Shown piece after piece: positions 51,751-64,000 of a stretch of 64,000 bases of DNA (the first letter of the stretch is position 1; each line of letters starts with the position of its first letter). Location of the stretch: NCBI RefSeq assembly GCF_000247815.1, contig NC_021674.1, positions 31,277,453 through 31,341,452 of the forward strand, in the 5' to 3' direction. The stretch is from Ficedula albicollis (Eukaryota > Chordata > Aves > Passeriformes > Muscicapidae). The position numbers and the translations under genes were made by a program. The notes under the pieces are model-generated. The model was not told where the DNA came from and made no database searches. It worked only from the letters and a program-made list of their open reading frames with translations.

Positions 51751-54433
51751 TGCAGGGAGAGACAATAGTTGGGCAATTATTTCTGGGGAGGAGATGCCAA
51801 ACCTTGATACATAAATGTCCCCTATGGGACATCCCCTTGCATCCCCAGGGCTCTTGGCCAGCCCTGTAAAGTTAGAGCAGGGCAAGAACACAGCTATTGT
51901 CTTATTTATCAAACAAGCCAGAGACTGCACAGGCCAAATCTTGTCCTGCCTTGCTCAGGTAGGTTGGTGCAAATGTTGCTTGGGTGAAATCAGTGTTTCA
52001 GCTACCAGAGTTTAATGTCTGCCTAGCAGACTGGAAGGGACAAGGATGCACATTTGGACAAACCTAATAGCTATGCTCTGGTGACTGTTCATTTAGATTG
52101 TCTTATTGGTACAAGTGGTTCCTGTTCAGGATTAGGCACAAGTCTTTCTGAAATCCACTGCTTCCAAACCTTTAGTGCTAGCACCCCTGTACAAAACTGA
52201 GTGTAAAATTACTCAACCACAGCAGCTGACATGCACAATTTTGTTGATGAAACACAACAGTTTTTCCCAGTGCTTCCATACAGTTGTTTTGTCAGTGGCA
52301 GGTATGAACATTAACGTGAATAAACAATGCTCTATGTCATCTGCATTTATTGGGCCTGCTTCCCTCTGAATTTTTGACGTGACCTTTGATAAGAGAATGG
52401 CTTGTTGGAATGACCATAGATTGCTAGGAGCTCCTGTGAGACAAACCCTTATCAAAGGTTGAGCACAGCCGTGACCAGCATGGAGTGCCAGTCCAAATTT
52501 ACCCAAGCTGCTATGTTGGCATGAGTCCCTGAATTCTCAGCTTCATGCACTTTTATCTTTCCCTGTGAAATGAAGGCATCATGGACTCTCCTCTTAGCTG
52601 CCACTAGTCTGCTTGACACCACAGAAATATGCCTGAGTGTGAACACACTCACCTTCCCAACCCATGCATCAAGCTCCCCTCCCCAAAAACCTCAGGGAAG
52701 ATATGTTTAAAATATGTGTTTCCCAAGTGCAGCTCTGTTTACTTGTCAGTGATTGTTCAAGGAGGTGTTTTTGGCGTCTCCTCTCCCATTTTTCAGTTCT
52801 CAACCTAACAAGGACTGTATTCTTGTCACGGTGTTTGTCAGGCAAGGAAGGAGAAGCAGCAATGGCTTCCCAGTGCCAGCTGGCACTGTGCCATGTGATT
52901 GTTGTAAAATGGGAATGTAATAATTGTAATAATATGATTCTTGCTCAGTTCAGACCTCTCCTGAGACAGTCTTTTTATTTGAGGGGTGGAGAGAGAAGGA
53001 TCTCTGTCTGATTCTGTTTTCTCAGTCTCAGCCATTCCAGCTGTGTCTCTTTATCCTTCCAACCTTGCCTGTGGCAAACCAGGTGCCTTTGCAAAGGCTG
53101 CACCCTGATGCACTCTGCAGCTGCAGGGAAAGGCCCCCAAAATGTTCTCTGAGCACCAGAGGGGCTTCTGAATGCCTGATCTGCTTTTCACAACTCTGTG
53201 CTATCTGGATTCTGCACCGTGGACAGTTTTGTGTCTGCAAGAAGGCGCTGGAGCACCAGGACAGTGCGGATGAGAGGAGAGTAGTGGCTCAGCCCCAAGT
53301 GTTCCCCTCTAGCTTTCCTGCCTGTCTGGTTGTTAGGAAGTAGAAGGGAACTCAGTCATTAATAACCCTTGCAGTTTTTTGGCCTCCGTGCTGAGCCTGT
53401 CCATGAGAGACCAATTATAATTGTGCTGCGGCCAGAAACTTCAGCTAAATGGCCAACATTCTGGGATTCTAAGAAATTCCATGGAAGAATTTCTTTGTGG
53501 GGAGAGAGAGGATGAGAAAAAAGAGGATTTTCTTGGACACATGGTAGTCTGTGAGCAGGGCCAGGATTTCATACAAAGAAGCCTGCAGTGGTTGGCGCCC
53601 TGTGCAGAGAGCCAGCAGGAGCCTGCATGTCTCTTCAGACCCGGTGGGTCCAGCTTTCCCCACCGTGGATGAACGTCACCCCACAGGACTCCCCTGCCCT
53701 GCTCTTTCCACCACACACCTCTAGGGAATTGATCCCTTGGGAGAAGGTGGGAAAAGCCTGGACTGATGCCAAGACCCTAGATGGGGCAGCTCCTTGCCTC
53801 TTTCTTTGTTGCCTGAGTCACTGGGTCCCCAGAAGGGGGGAATCCTGTCCTACCCTAGGCAAATCTGCACTGCAAGTTTGTACCCACTTAACCCATAACA
53901 GAAATTATTGCATTTCATGAATGCATGGGTGTTCTCACCACTCCAAGATCTAAAATCTGCATTTCCAAAGAAAAAATGCTGACTATAATGATTATAAAAT
54001 ATATTAAAATAATGTGAAGAAGAAAAAAAAAAGTAAATCTCTTCATCAAGGGATTTATCCCTGAGCACATGACAGGTTTGTAGAACAATCCAGGGAGGGA
54101 GTGTGTGAAAAAGGCTTTATGACAGCTGAAGGTTTTAAGTGTGTAACTGTTTTCCAGGAGTTAGTCTCAGGTCCAGGAGCACTTTGCAGAAGCACATTAG
54201 GAGTTTGTCTTCATTCAGGTCCCTGTGCAGAAGGGAACAATCTTGTACATGTCACACTTCTTTTTGCTGTGGAGTGATAGATCAGGAGAAAATGTCCTGC
54301 ATATTTAGTGAATCAGGGAAGGGGTGTGTTCTGTTCTCTTCCAGGGCACTGCAGTACTGACAGCATTTCCTTACCCAGCAGTTGCATATATAAATGTGGA
54401 GGGTTTGGCAGGTGTTAAAACTTCTTTTTTCTT
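51751..54433. other. Unique sequence, no gene recognised
   Basis: Contains the inverted repeat at 52382-52459, listed separately. No exon, RNA gene or mobile element was identified otherwise. Confidence 0.5.
52382..52459. promoter_or_regulatory. 12-bp inverted repeat with overlapping TCF/LEF and GATA motifs
   Basis: ACCTTTGATAAG (52382-52393) and CTTATCAAAGGT (52448-52459) are perfect reverse complements, 54 bases apart. Each arm holds a TCF/LEF core (CTTTGAT) overlapping a GATA site (TGATAAG). A 10-bp palindrome AGGAGCTCCT lies in the spacer at 52426-52435. It may be a composite binding site or the ends of a tiny inverted-repeat element. Function is inferred from motifs only. Confidence 0.4.
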
Positions 54434-54610
54434 ACCTGTGGCTGGGCACTGGAAGAGGCCCCAGGGGAGTGGTCAAGCACCAAGCCTGTCAGAGTTCAAG
54501 AAGCATTTGGACAATGCTCTCAGGCACATGGTGTGACTCTTGAGGATGGTTCTGTGCAGGCCCAGGAGCTGGACTTCAATCATCCTTATTCTGTGTGATT
54601 CAGTGATGTC
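54434..54610 (+). mobile_element. CR1 LINE 3' fragment
   Basis: On plus it follows the CR1 3' end in order: 'GGGCACTGGAAGAGGCCCCA', 'GAGTGGTCAAGCACCAAGCC', 'TTCAAGAAGCATTTGGACAA', 'GCTCTCAGGCACATGGTGTG', 'CAGGCCCAGGAGCTGGACTT' and a degraded GATTC-type end. The translated string LSEFKKHLDNALRHMV is the usual C-terminal tail of the CR1 open frame. It is truncated at the 5' end and has no reverse transcriptase. Confidence 0.9.
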
Positions 54611-55483
54611 TACACATACCATCAAAAGCTGGGAATGGCCAGAAGGCACACATCTGGGTTGGTGCTGGCCATGTGAGTTCAGGATTGCAGTAATAACAGG
54701 AAAGGGCTGAGCCTTGTGCCATAAACCCTCCTGGGAAAGTGTGTGTGGGGACGTGTCAGCTTTGGCCATTCTCTGAGGGGGCCACGGCTACCCCTTGTCA
54801 GTTTTGACAAGATACTTTTGACTCCTTGTCAGGAGATTAAGAATAGGAACCTACTAAGTGGTCCCAAAATGTCAGTGTTATTCCAGGCACAGGAGTAGCT
54901 GGAAAAGAAATGTTGTTTTCCCTGCTGTTGGAAATGCTCCTGCGCTAGCCATGCACCAGTCACAGGACTAAAACGTGAGGAGTGACCATTTTAAGGCTGG
55001 TGGGACCAAAACAAATTAAAAGGCAGAGTTTAAAATAAAAGGCATATGAATTCAAATATACTCAGGACTCACTGAGAGACCTGCACCCTTCACTGAGACC
55101 AGATTTTTTTGAGAATCTGGCCATCTTGTCCATAGGTCATCACTGATAACATTTCCTGGGTGAGCCAGTGTGTTGCTGAATTATAAGAGTAGATCCTAGA
55201 CAGAGAATCTCACCTTTGTAGTACTTCTATTCAAATAGTAGTGGTGTTAAAAAATGCTGTATTTTTGGTTCTGGAGCAAGATAGTTCTTTGTAAAAGCAG
55301 CTCAGGAAGCTGATGTTTGTCACAGTCTGCTCCTCCTGCTTGCTTCGGCTTTTGTCCTTCACTGTCTATATCTGAGTGGCACCTTTCAGTGCCTATTGCT
55401 ATGTGGGTTCCTATTCACTGAGAATGTGGAGGAGGACACTAAACCCCATGAACTCCTGTCAGATGGACAAAAAAAAAGTTCTT
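54611..55483. other. Unique sequence, no gene recognised
   Basis: No open frame, repeat or RNA gene was recognised. Confidence 0.5.
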
Positions 55484-55635
55484 CATACCCTATTACAACA
55501 GGTAATACCTTATTACAACAGGTGGCAATGAGAAAAGACTGGATTCCTGGAGCGACGTGTTAACACTGACATACCCTATTACAACAGGTGGTAATGAGAA
55601 AAGACTGGATTCCTGGAGCGACGTGTTAACACTGA
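55484..55635. repeat. 66-bp tandem duplication with an extra partial unit
   Basis: Full units start at 55505 and 55571 (period 66) and differ at two positions. A further 21-base partial copy of the unit start lies at 55484-55504. The structure is again partial, full, full. Confidence 0.95.
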
Positions 55636-58600
55636 AGCAAAAAGCTAAAAATGGGTGTTGAGAGACACTCTAGAAGGTTTATCAAAACTGTTTCTTCTTG
55701 CTGTCCCTGTCTGCTGCTTTGCTTAGTGTGAGTAGATGCATTGGTATCCTTCCACACCTCTCCTTCAGTCTCTGCCTCAGGCATTTGTACCTAGATAAAT
55801 CTAATCTTTACAAGCTTCATGCTCTTGGCCTCAGTCCATGCTGGTGTCCACTCCTCCGTGATGATGGCCTGGATTATTTGCAGTTGGCCAGAGTGAAGCT
55901 GTGCTCTCCAAGCCCCACAGCACAATACCAAAATCACATAGTCATGGCAACCATGAGAACACAACTCAAACCCTAATCCCATTATAATGGCTCAATGTAC
56001 TTTGCTCAAACTTTTAATAAGGTAACATGTACCTGAATAACTAGATTTCCTCCTCATGATCATGATCCTGCTCTTGGAGATGACTGGAGAACTATGATAA
56101 CATAATCTGATTTGAATGGCCTCTGCAGGCACCACCTGGCAGCTATTGATATCAAGTTAGGAGAATGAAGATGAATGGTTCAGAGGAATATTAAATTACA
56201 CGGTTTCCTTCCCAAAGGTAATAGCCCGATGAGTAACAAAGTTACTTTCCCCTTTTTTGCTGTCACCATCTCTGTTTCCAGGGATTTTTATTCAGTTACT
56301 TCCATTTTTCTATTCAGCACCTGTCAGGAGATGGATGGGCACTCCCTCTGTTTCTGGAAGCCACCACTGCTGAATCAGAATCAGCTGGTTGCATTGGAAT
56401 ACAGACGCAATACCCAGAGGGAAACCTGTGCTCTGCAGAGCCTGACTTCCCAAGACCCTGAGAGCAAGAGTGTCAAGAGACAAGCTCTCAACAATCTGCC
56501 TTGTTCTGGCTGGGCAACTGCTTTAGGAAGTGTCAAGCAGTAAGTTCCTTTGTGGTCTTTCAAGCATTTGGTAGATATTTTGATGGTGTTCTACTATTTA
56601 AGGTGGAATATTTACATCCTCTGTGATAAATGAAAGAATTCACTAAGAAATGATGGGTCATTACCCAAAATCTTTCACTGAATCTTAGTCTTTTCTTCAG
56701 AAACAGTTTATGCCATTCTCTTCAAGCATGTGAGATGTGGTGTTTCTTGCTTCTGTAAATGTTCTAGTGAACCGTTATTTTCATTAGCAGTAGACAAATG
56801 GGGTTTTGAACACCAATATTACTGTATTGTATCAGTCTCACCCCACTTCTATTTTTCCTTCTCACTGGGTTCTAAGCAAGCACTTTAAAATGTGTATTTC
56901 CTAGACAATTGCGTTATGGAGGGAGTCTGGTCTCCATACCTGCCAGCAATAGTAATCCAGCTCTCAGAGCTAAAGATAAGACAAGTAAACTGAAAATTTG
57001 AGTGAACCTAGTCCAAGAGCTCATGGAAAAGAATGAAAAAACTTCTAATTATTTCCATAGCAGGGTAACAAGTTCTATTTGGACACAAAACAAAACCAAG
57101 GATCACTCTGTAGCAGGCGGGACTCAAATCCTTACAGTGAAATAACACAAGCAGGGAAGAACATAGTATGCTGGGAGAGAAAAGTGGTCAAAGAAGGGAG
57201 AAAGAAGTTGTCTTTAGTGGATGATGTTCTGAAAGTGGGGATCATTTAAAACCATATGAGCGCACAGACTAGAGAGTAGATTGGGGGAACTATATATCTT
57301 TAGCATATTGGGGGAACTTATCTATCTTACTGAATGTGATGATAGGATGGAATGTAAACAATTTAGCCATCATCAATACAATCTGTTTGGTTCCATCAAA
57401 ATCTCACCCAGGGACACACACTTCGCTTCCTAAATTGTGATCATATTCAGCACATATGGAAGTTGTTATTAGACATCTTTTTAGAAAACGAATCAGGAAG
57501 CTCAAAAGCGATTTTCTTTTCTGGGCACTAACAAGTGTAGGTGGAGACACAGCCCCTAGATTTGGGAATCTGAAAAGACACAGGTGGGAGACAGGAAGTA
57601 CAATTTTTCTATTGCTGCAGAAGTCCAGGCATAGAGATGGACATGCATGCAATGGCAAAGCTCAGAGCTGGAGTCAAGTATGGTACTCTCCGTTACTATT
57701 GCTTATACCCTAAGTTCTGCTTGGCTCTTTGAAGTTTCCTGATAGGACCTAAGTCTTCTGTAGGCACACCCTGAAACTGATAATAGTTATTGTTTATGCA
57801 CCTTATTTTCTATGTCTAATGCTGCCCCTAGTGTAAAGCACTATATTTCTGAATCATCATCTCAACAGATATAAAAGGTTGGTGCTCACATTGCACCCTG
57901 TGCGTAGGTTTCCAGAGAACACAGCACAGTCATGATAAAATCAGTGCCAGCAGATGTAAGGAAAACTCCACTGAGACTCTGGTTCTGGCTCCAGGATTGC
58001 CCACATGCCAAACTTTAAGTAGCTTGGACATTGTGGAGAAATCTCACCAAGGCCATTTCTGCCAATTATCTGTCCCCTCTGAAGAAGAGTGGTCATTAGG
58101 CAATGCCAACAAAGGTTTTAGGCTTGACCAGGCACTGAGGAAGGAGACTCTCTGGTCACAGTCACAGTGGGTCAGCCCTACTCACTGGCTGCTTATGAAA
58201 GCCACTGTCAGAATTACAGATGGAAAATGCATTACGAGATCTGACTGTTACAGCCACAAGGACCACAGTGGCTGATCTCGTCACATCACTTGCAAAACCC
58301 AACACACAGAACTGTGCCTGGCCAGCTGGCAGTCCAGATGTTTTGTTCTTCCCCAGTACTTATCAAACCCAGTACATTCTGGTAAACTAAACCACTTACT
58401 TTAGCAATTATCACAGACTGGATGTAAAGAGTCCAAGTGATGACAAATTCACTGTTTTTCTCAGGAAATGATTTCAGTTATTTTTTTCCTGAAATCTTAA
58501 AAAGCCCCCACCCCTGCATCTTACTTTCAGCTTTAATTTTATGACTTCCATTTTCTGGATTGGAATTTGTTAAGGTTTTGTTTGTGGGGTAATAGGCCTT

Positions 58601-60334
58601 TCTGCTCTTGGGTGCAGTTTTCTTTAGTAGAACATTAAAATATCATAGTGTCCCTAAATTTCTTCAGATAAATTATATGTTATCTTGAAGAATTTCTTAT
58701 CCTAGATAGTATCTTAGAGATTGTATGTGATTTCTGTAGCTCATTTCTGAATCTTTCTAAGTCATTCTGCTTCCCTTTTTAATGTGGGTAAATGTTTTTT
58801 CAATGCCATGCCAGTGGGAAATGTTCTTTCTGCTACTCCATATCTCCTCAATTATCTACCAGGAGGAATAGGTTAGGCTTTCTTGCTCTGCCAAGAGCCA
58901 GCTTCCAGTGGATTGTCTGTAACCCTTCAGAGCTTCTCAAAGTCACTGCTGTCCAGAGCGCATAAACATGTAAAGCTTGTCTATATGGACTACTCCCTGC
59001 AAAATTCATCTAGGACAGATGTTATGACACACATCATCTGCTTGCTGATTGATTATGAAAAGCAGGGATCACTTTGTATCACTGATCTGCTGTTACAGCC
59101 ATTTTACTTTCTGATTCTCTACTCAGAAACTCTCCAGCATGGGGAGCATTGAAATGCTGTTCTAGCATTCTGCTCTCTTCCAGAATAGGGAATAATTTAT
59201 ATTCCAGTCCATTTCCTTTCCCTGCCTGATTCACATTCACCTGGAACTGTTATTTTTTTGCTATGTGTGTGCAAACCAGGTTTTAATAAATTTTCATCCT
59301 TTATTTTTCCCCCGGTCTTTATTGTGCCAGTATCCTGGTCACTGTGATAACTTTGGGAAATCTGCATAATTATTTCATAATATACATTATTTCATATCCT
59401 GCACTACTGTTTATTTATTTATATGAGGCGGTGACTGGAAATTCCAGAGGGGCTTGTGCCTAAGCACGTAGCAGGACTGTTGGTAACACTGCACCATCAT
59501 AATCTGAGAATCTAGAAGATACACAGAATCTAGGAGAAAGGATTTCACAATCGATTTGTTTTGCAGATGGGACACAATGACATGGAGAAGTTCAGAATAT
59601 GGATGTGTGTGATTCTGGCTTGGCTGTTAAAACTCAAACTTTCCCAGCAACGGAGTAGCAGGAAACACCCTGACCCAACCTTTTGACCTCACTATTGCCT
59701 GACATTCATGTCTGATTTACGAGTACCTTGCCTTTCTGTTCCTTTTTCCCTACGCTTTGCCATCCATGCTCTAATCCATGCCTCAGACAGCTGGTCTCAT
59801 CTCAAGTGCACGCTTACCTGTGTTGCCTTAGCTATGATAACTTATTCCACAATAGCACATGTCCTCCTAGATGATGTAATTTTGGCCAAGGGATCCATTC
59901 CTCACTTTCTAGAATACTTCCTGCCACTGAGACATGAAACTGCTCTTTTCTGGCTCTCTATTTGTCTTTCAGAGCTGTGAAGCCTCATTTCTTATAAGAC
60001 ATCGTCCAGAGGCCTCCAGATTATGCAAAAATGTGAATTCTCCACACGGTATGGATTTTGTATCAGTTGTCCTGCATAGTGTCTTTTTATTGTAGTGAGG
60101 ACAAAAATCTGCTCTCATGAGAAGGCAGATGTAGACTCCCAAACTCTGCCTATGCACCTGCTCCTTTAAGCAGTCCTAGGGCTGGCCAGCTCTTCCACAG
60201 CTGGCTAGCAGATGGGGAAAGGTGAGAACAGACAGGCTGCTGTTCAGGGTTTCTGTGGCAGAGTAGTAGGATTGCATTAAGCTCCTCTTAACACATTATG
60301 CAGAATCCTAAGTCTTTAGCTGAGCCAGGACTAC
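55636..60334. other. Long AT-moderate unique stretch, no gene recognised
   Basis: No exon or RNA gene was recognised. A two-copy 28-bp repeat with TTGGGGGAACT occurs at 57281 and 57308. A weak MIR-like string (GCAGATGGGACACAATGACA) lies near 59563. Open frames of 122 codons (56175-56543) and 90 codons (59708-59980) have no domain. Confidence 0.5.
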
Positions 60335-60575
60335 AATCCTCTTACGCGACTTTGCTGAAATTCCGCGAGTTACATGCACGCACGCACACACGGCAGCACA
60401 GAGGAGCCTTCAGGAGCAGCTTACCCCTCGCAGGTGACAAACGACACCGGGCAAGTTTGTGCTGGAAAGCCCGCGAGCCATCAGTCACCCGCAGACGGGA
60501 GATGACTTCTGGCTCCCCCAAGCTTGACGCGTGTTGTGATTGCCTTCCTTTTATTTACGGGTAACGGGCTCGCTT
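60335..60575. promoter_or_regulatory. CpG-rich block, possible CpG island or first exon
   Basis: About eighteen CpG occur in 240 bases, in a region otherwise poor in CpG. A CACGCACGCACACACGG simple stretch lies near 60377. It could be a small CpG island with an alternative promoter or noncoding exon. A possible donor (GGGTAACG at 60559-60566) is weak. The 88-codon open frame over it has no recognisable domain. Confidence 0.45.
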
Positions 60576-63500
60576 GTTAAGGTTGGCTTGTCCTTTCTTG
60601 CTGGGGATTTTTGCCTGTTTGTTTTCTGTTTCCAGCGTGAAGTTTTTACCTCCCCTGACCTCTAGCAACAAGGCAATAACTCGTGTTTGGGTTTGACACT
60701 CTGCGAGAGGTGTTTGCCATGAGTGACACTCACCTCCGTGCAGGACACCAGGACAAAGTTGGGGAATTGCTGCAGGGGTGGACATGACTGCCAGCACTGT
60801 ATATACATGTGCAAGTTGGGGAGATCCTGCCCTGCTCAGAAATGGGGTTTCCCAGATCTCATTCCCAATGCAGCTGCAATGAACAGAGGTTTATAGCAGC
60901 CATCAGGGTTCTCCCCCTTCATTGGAGTATTTGATGTCATAAGTATTTATTGGCTATTTATTTGGGCCAGGATTTTCAAAATTTACTCAGGATTTTTGGT
61001 GCCCACTCACCTAGGGATTTGGCTTTCAATACTAATTGAAAAAAGCAATTCAGACTTGTTTAAGATACCTTACATTGACTTTTCAAGCCAGATGGCCAAA
61101 AAAATCTATGGAAAGAAAGATGGGTTCTCTCCTTGGGAGCTGGCACACTCTACCACCTTGAGACCCCATGCATTAGCAATGCAAGAGCTGAGCATGATGA
61201 ACTGGAGAATACTAACATTGGGCTCTTGCTACTTGCCAACAACTCCATTTATCCTCTCTGCTGAAGTGGAAGACTGGCAACCCTTGAGGCAGAGCATGCC
61301 TTTTTCCATCACGGGGGCTAAACACCAGCCCTGTCCCCTGTGTTATAGCTTGGGTTTCCAGCAGCCAGCCCTATGAAAAGCAGTGTCCCACGAATGGATG
61401 CAGAGCTGCTGCTGCACTGCAAATAGCTCTAAGGCTTGCAGAAATACTTCACTGTGCCCTTGCATTGCCTTCAGCAGGGCTAGTTTTGTGTGTGCTGAGG
61501 ACTGCTGTGAGGTGGTGGCTCTATTTCATGGAGCCTGGGCGTGTGAAGCCTCACCTTAATATCTCATTCGCCGAACAACTTAAGATTGCTCCTGCTCATG
61601 CAGCTGTGGTGGGTTTCATAATCTTGTCTGTGCAGCCTTGTCTTTCAGTTTGTGGCCTCAGCAGCTCCTGACAGCAGTGAGAGGCTGATTGCAGCACTGC
61701 CTGGCTGCAGGCCAGTGTGTGAAGCCTTTGTGGCCACCACTCCTCCTGACAACATCCCTTCCCCTGTCAGTCCATGTGTCCTCATGTGCAGCTCTGCTGC
61801 TGCCACGCTGTCCAGATCTAGAACATCTCCACCATTCTTGCAATCCTGTGCCTCTCACAGCTCTGTCATCTGTCCTCCTGCCTGAGATGCAGTTACCTTT
61901 CAGCTGGTCCAGAGCTTTTCCAAGCCTGGTTCCACCGGTACATGTTTCAGCTGACCTCAGTATCCCCTGGCTCTTGATTTATGCTGCTGTACAGAGGTGT
62001 TGCTGTCTTTTAGAATCTCAATGGAGATTAAAACCTCCATGTTTGTCTTGACTCATGTTTTAGGAATGGATATTCACCAAATTATGAAGGCTCATTTCTG
62101 ATTATTTCAAGCATAACATCTGTCAAACCTAGGTGTCTGCTGATACATTTTGTACTTACTGGCGTATCTGGACTGGACAGCACTCTGCAGGGAAAGCTTT
62201 GTTCAATCAGAGGACTGCTAGATGCCTATGGTCCCCTTCCTCAAAGCAGTGCTCATGAACATTTGAGGACAATGGTTTTTAGGAAGGAAGTGCCCCACTG
62301 AAAGAAATACCACATGAAGTTGACTGTAAATGTAATTATACAAGGCTCTATACTGGTTTCAAGAAAGGGAAATACACTCTAGTGGTTCCTGTGGCACTGC
62401 ATTATGATGCTCCCTTTTTCCTTCGGGAAACTGGAACCTGAAGGATGGTAATTTTCTGAAGATCATCTGCTGAGCTGGTTTCAGAACCCAGCTATCAGCT
62501 CAAGGCCCAAAGCCGTATTTTCTCTTTCTCAGATATACCATGCTCCACATGAGGACGGCAATCCTGGCATTGTACTTGCTCTAATTTTTACTTAAAGAGC
62601 AAATCAATTGGAGCTAAGCTACTCATCCCTGTTTGAAGCCAGGCCAAGTCACAGTTGAGCACCATTTATGAAATAGTAACTGGAGCTCTGGAAACTGAAT
62701 TACTATATTTATTCAGCCTGAGGTGAAATCTGTCACCAGATAATTGCAAACGGGAATGAACTTATTCCACTAAGGTCAGTTTTACTGTTTCATCCCTTGC
62801 AAGCTCAGTTCATAGTTCCTGTTTGTTAACTGCAACTGTGCTGTGCAGAGGCTTTGTGCTGGAGGATTTCTCTGAGAGAAAGGATGAAACAGTGCCTAGC
62901 CCAAAGAATTTACACGAGAGGATGTTTTTCTCATGCAGGTTAGTAGCAGGGCCTTTTGTTTAAGCAAAAATTTCCCTTTATTTACTGTGCTTCTAATAGG
63001 AAACAGTCAGATCAGAGTGTTTTCTATGGGATATGTGAATCTGAAAGAGAGAAGAAAGAGAAATCCTTTTATGGGGGAAGGAGCAGAGAAACAAAGAAAG
63101 TTTTGGGCAGAGAGGAGATGTGGCATGGTTTGGCAATGAAAGGCTGGTGAGGCAGAGGGGAGTGGAGGGGGCTGACATGCAAGAACAATGCAATGCAATG
63201 AATAAAAAGTAAAGATCAAGCATGCTGTAGAAGTGTCTCTGGCTAAGATGTCTGCTTGTGCTGTTGGCTGCACACAGGCATGATCTGCATGCTGTCTGTT
63301 CCTCATCTAGCAGCAGTTTCTCCTGAACTGGAACTGTCTCCAGAGAGGATGCAAAAACTGCTTTTCTGGACACTCAGCAGAGATGCTGATTGAGCTCCCA
63401 TTAGAGAATTGGCTTGACTTCTGGGAACAGAGTCACTCCAGTCACACCCCTTTCATGCTGACTGCTCTTGGAGTGACCAAACTATTGTTTGCAGAGTCTG

Positions 63501-64000
63501 AATTGCAGAGCTGCATGTGTGGAACTGAATCAAAATTCCCACACCCCAAGAGCTGAGTAGCAAATCTTCATATCCTCAACTTGCTGGGGGTGGGTGACTG
63601 TCACCAAGCATGTATGTGTATATGGTCCTGTTCACAGAGGCTTCAGACAGCCCACTGTCTGACACATGAGCTGCAGCAGTGCCAGGCTGCTGTTAGTAGT
63701 CTTGGAGCATAGTTTTAAATTGGTTTGCCATATAGCATCGGATCCGTCACCTGCAGGATGTGAGCCCCTCCATGTAATACCTGTCACGTCCATTTCTGCA
63801 CTCAGTACTCCTCTTTTTCAAAGGCTTTATATTCCCATACATCACCTCTAGAGCTAAAACATAAACAATTATGGATCAGGTGGACAGATGCTCTCCATTC
63901 TGGTCATAGCAGACATCTGAATCAGCCTAATGGCTCCATAGCTCCATTGTCCATTCTGAGTTGAAATGTGATTGTTATCAGTTCCTCCAGAGATATACTT
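60576..64000. other. Unique sequence, no gene recognised
   Basis: Open frames of up to 126 codons (60996-61376; minus 62993-63373) lack domains. A tentative MIR-like tail is listed separately. Confidence 0.5.
62425..62515 (-). mobile_element. MIR-like SINE tail (tentative)
   Basis: 'GAAGATCATCTGCTGAGCTGG' followed by 'TTCAGAACCCAGCTATCAGC' resembles the reversed MIR order 'AAGGTCACACAGC... GGATTTGAACCCAG'. It is diverged and assigned from memory. Confidence 0.3.

Overview
This is vertebrate nuclear DNA, most likely from a bird. Two retroelement fragments match the 3' end of avian-type CR1 LINEs (about 32838-33240 on the minus strand and 54434-54610 on the plus strand). A third, much older CR1-like LINE piece lies at about 19070-19485. 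There are no Alu, B1/B2 or L1-like sequences. Repeat content is low, CpG is depleted except in short islands, and there is no dense bacterial-style coding. The exact species and the named locus cannot be recovered from what is visible.

I recognise no protein-coding exon, rRNA or complete tRNA gene in the 64 kb. All open frames are short or compositional, none carries a domain I know, and the longest are polyglycine/polyproline translations of G runs. The window therefore looks like intergenic DNA or the inside of a long intron. Regulatory candidates are a GC- and CpG-rich region at about 37.46-39.80 kb (a probable CpG-island promoter, with a TATA-like box, an inverted CCAAT box and a candidate splice donor), a smaller CpG-rich block at 60.33-60.58 kb, and a weak one at 2.97-3.19 kb.

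Two structural themes dominate. First, five uninterrupted poly-G blocks (774, 832, 39, 528 and 26 bases), all G on the plus strand, sit at 5.6, 37.9, 39.6, 42.9 and 45.6 kb. Four have the same sequence on both sides: A tracts, a T-tract plus CCTCCTTC, A/G tracts, or a perfect 24-base direct repeat. That pattern points to failed gap closure or dark-cycle sequencing artefact rather than real DNA, though a physical insertion with target duplication is not strictly excluded.

Second, the window holds at least ten short tandem duplications with units of 41 bases to 1.16 kb and only a few mismatches between copies. The largest is a 2.2-kb pair at 16562-18803. Some are mosaic (full copy, partial copy, full copy). 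They are either a real local habit of this genome or false duplications left by haplotype merging.

Between these are long stretches of ordinary unique sequence, several weak MIR-like SINE tails, simple repeats, an AT-rich plateau just after the fifth poly-G block, and a 12-bp inverted repeat at 52382-52459 whose arms each overlap a TCF/LEF and a GATA motif.
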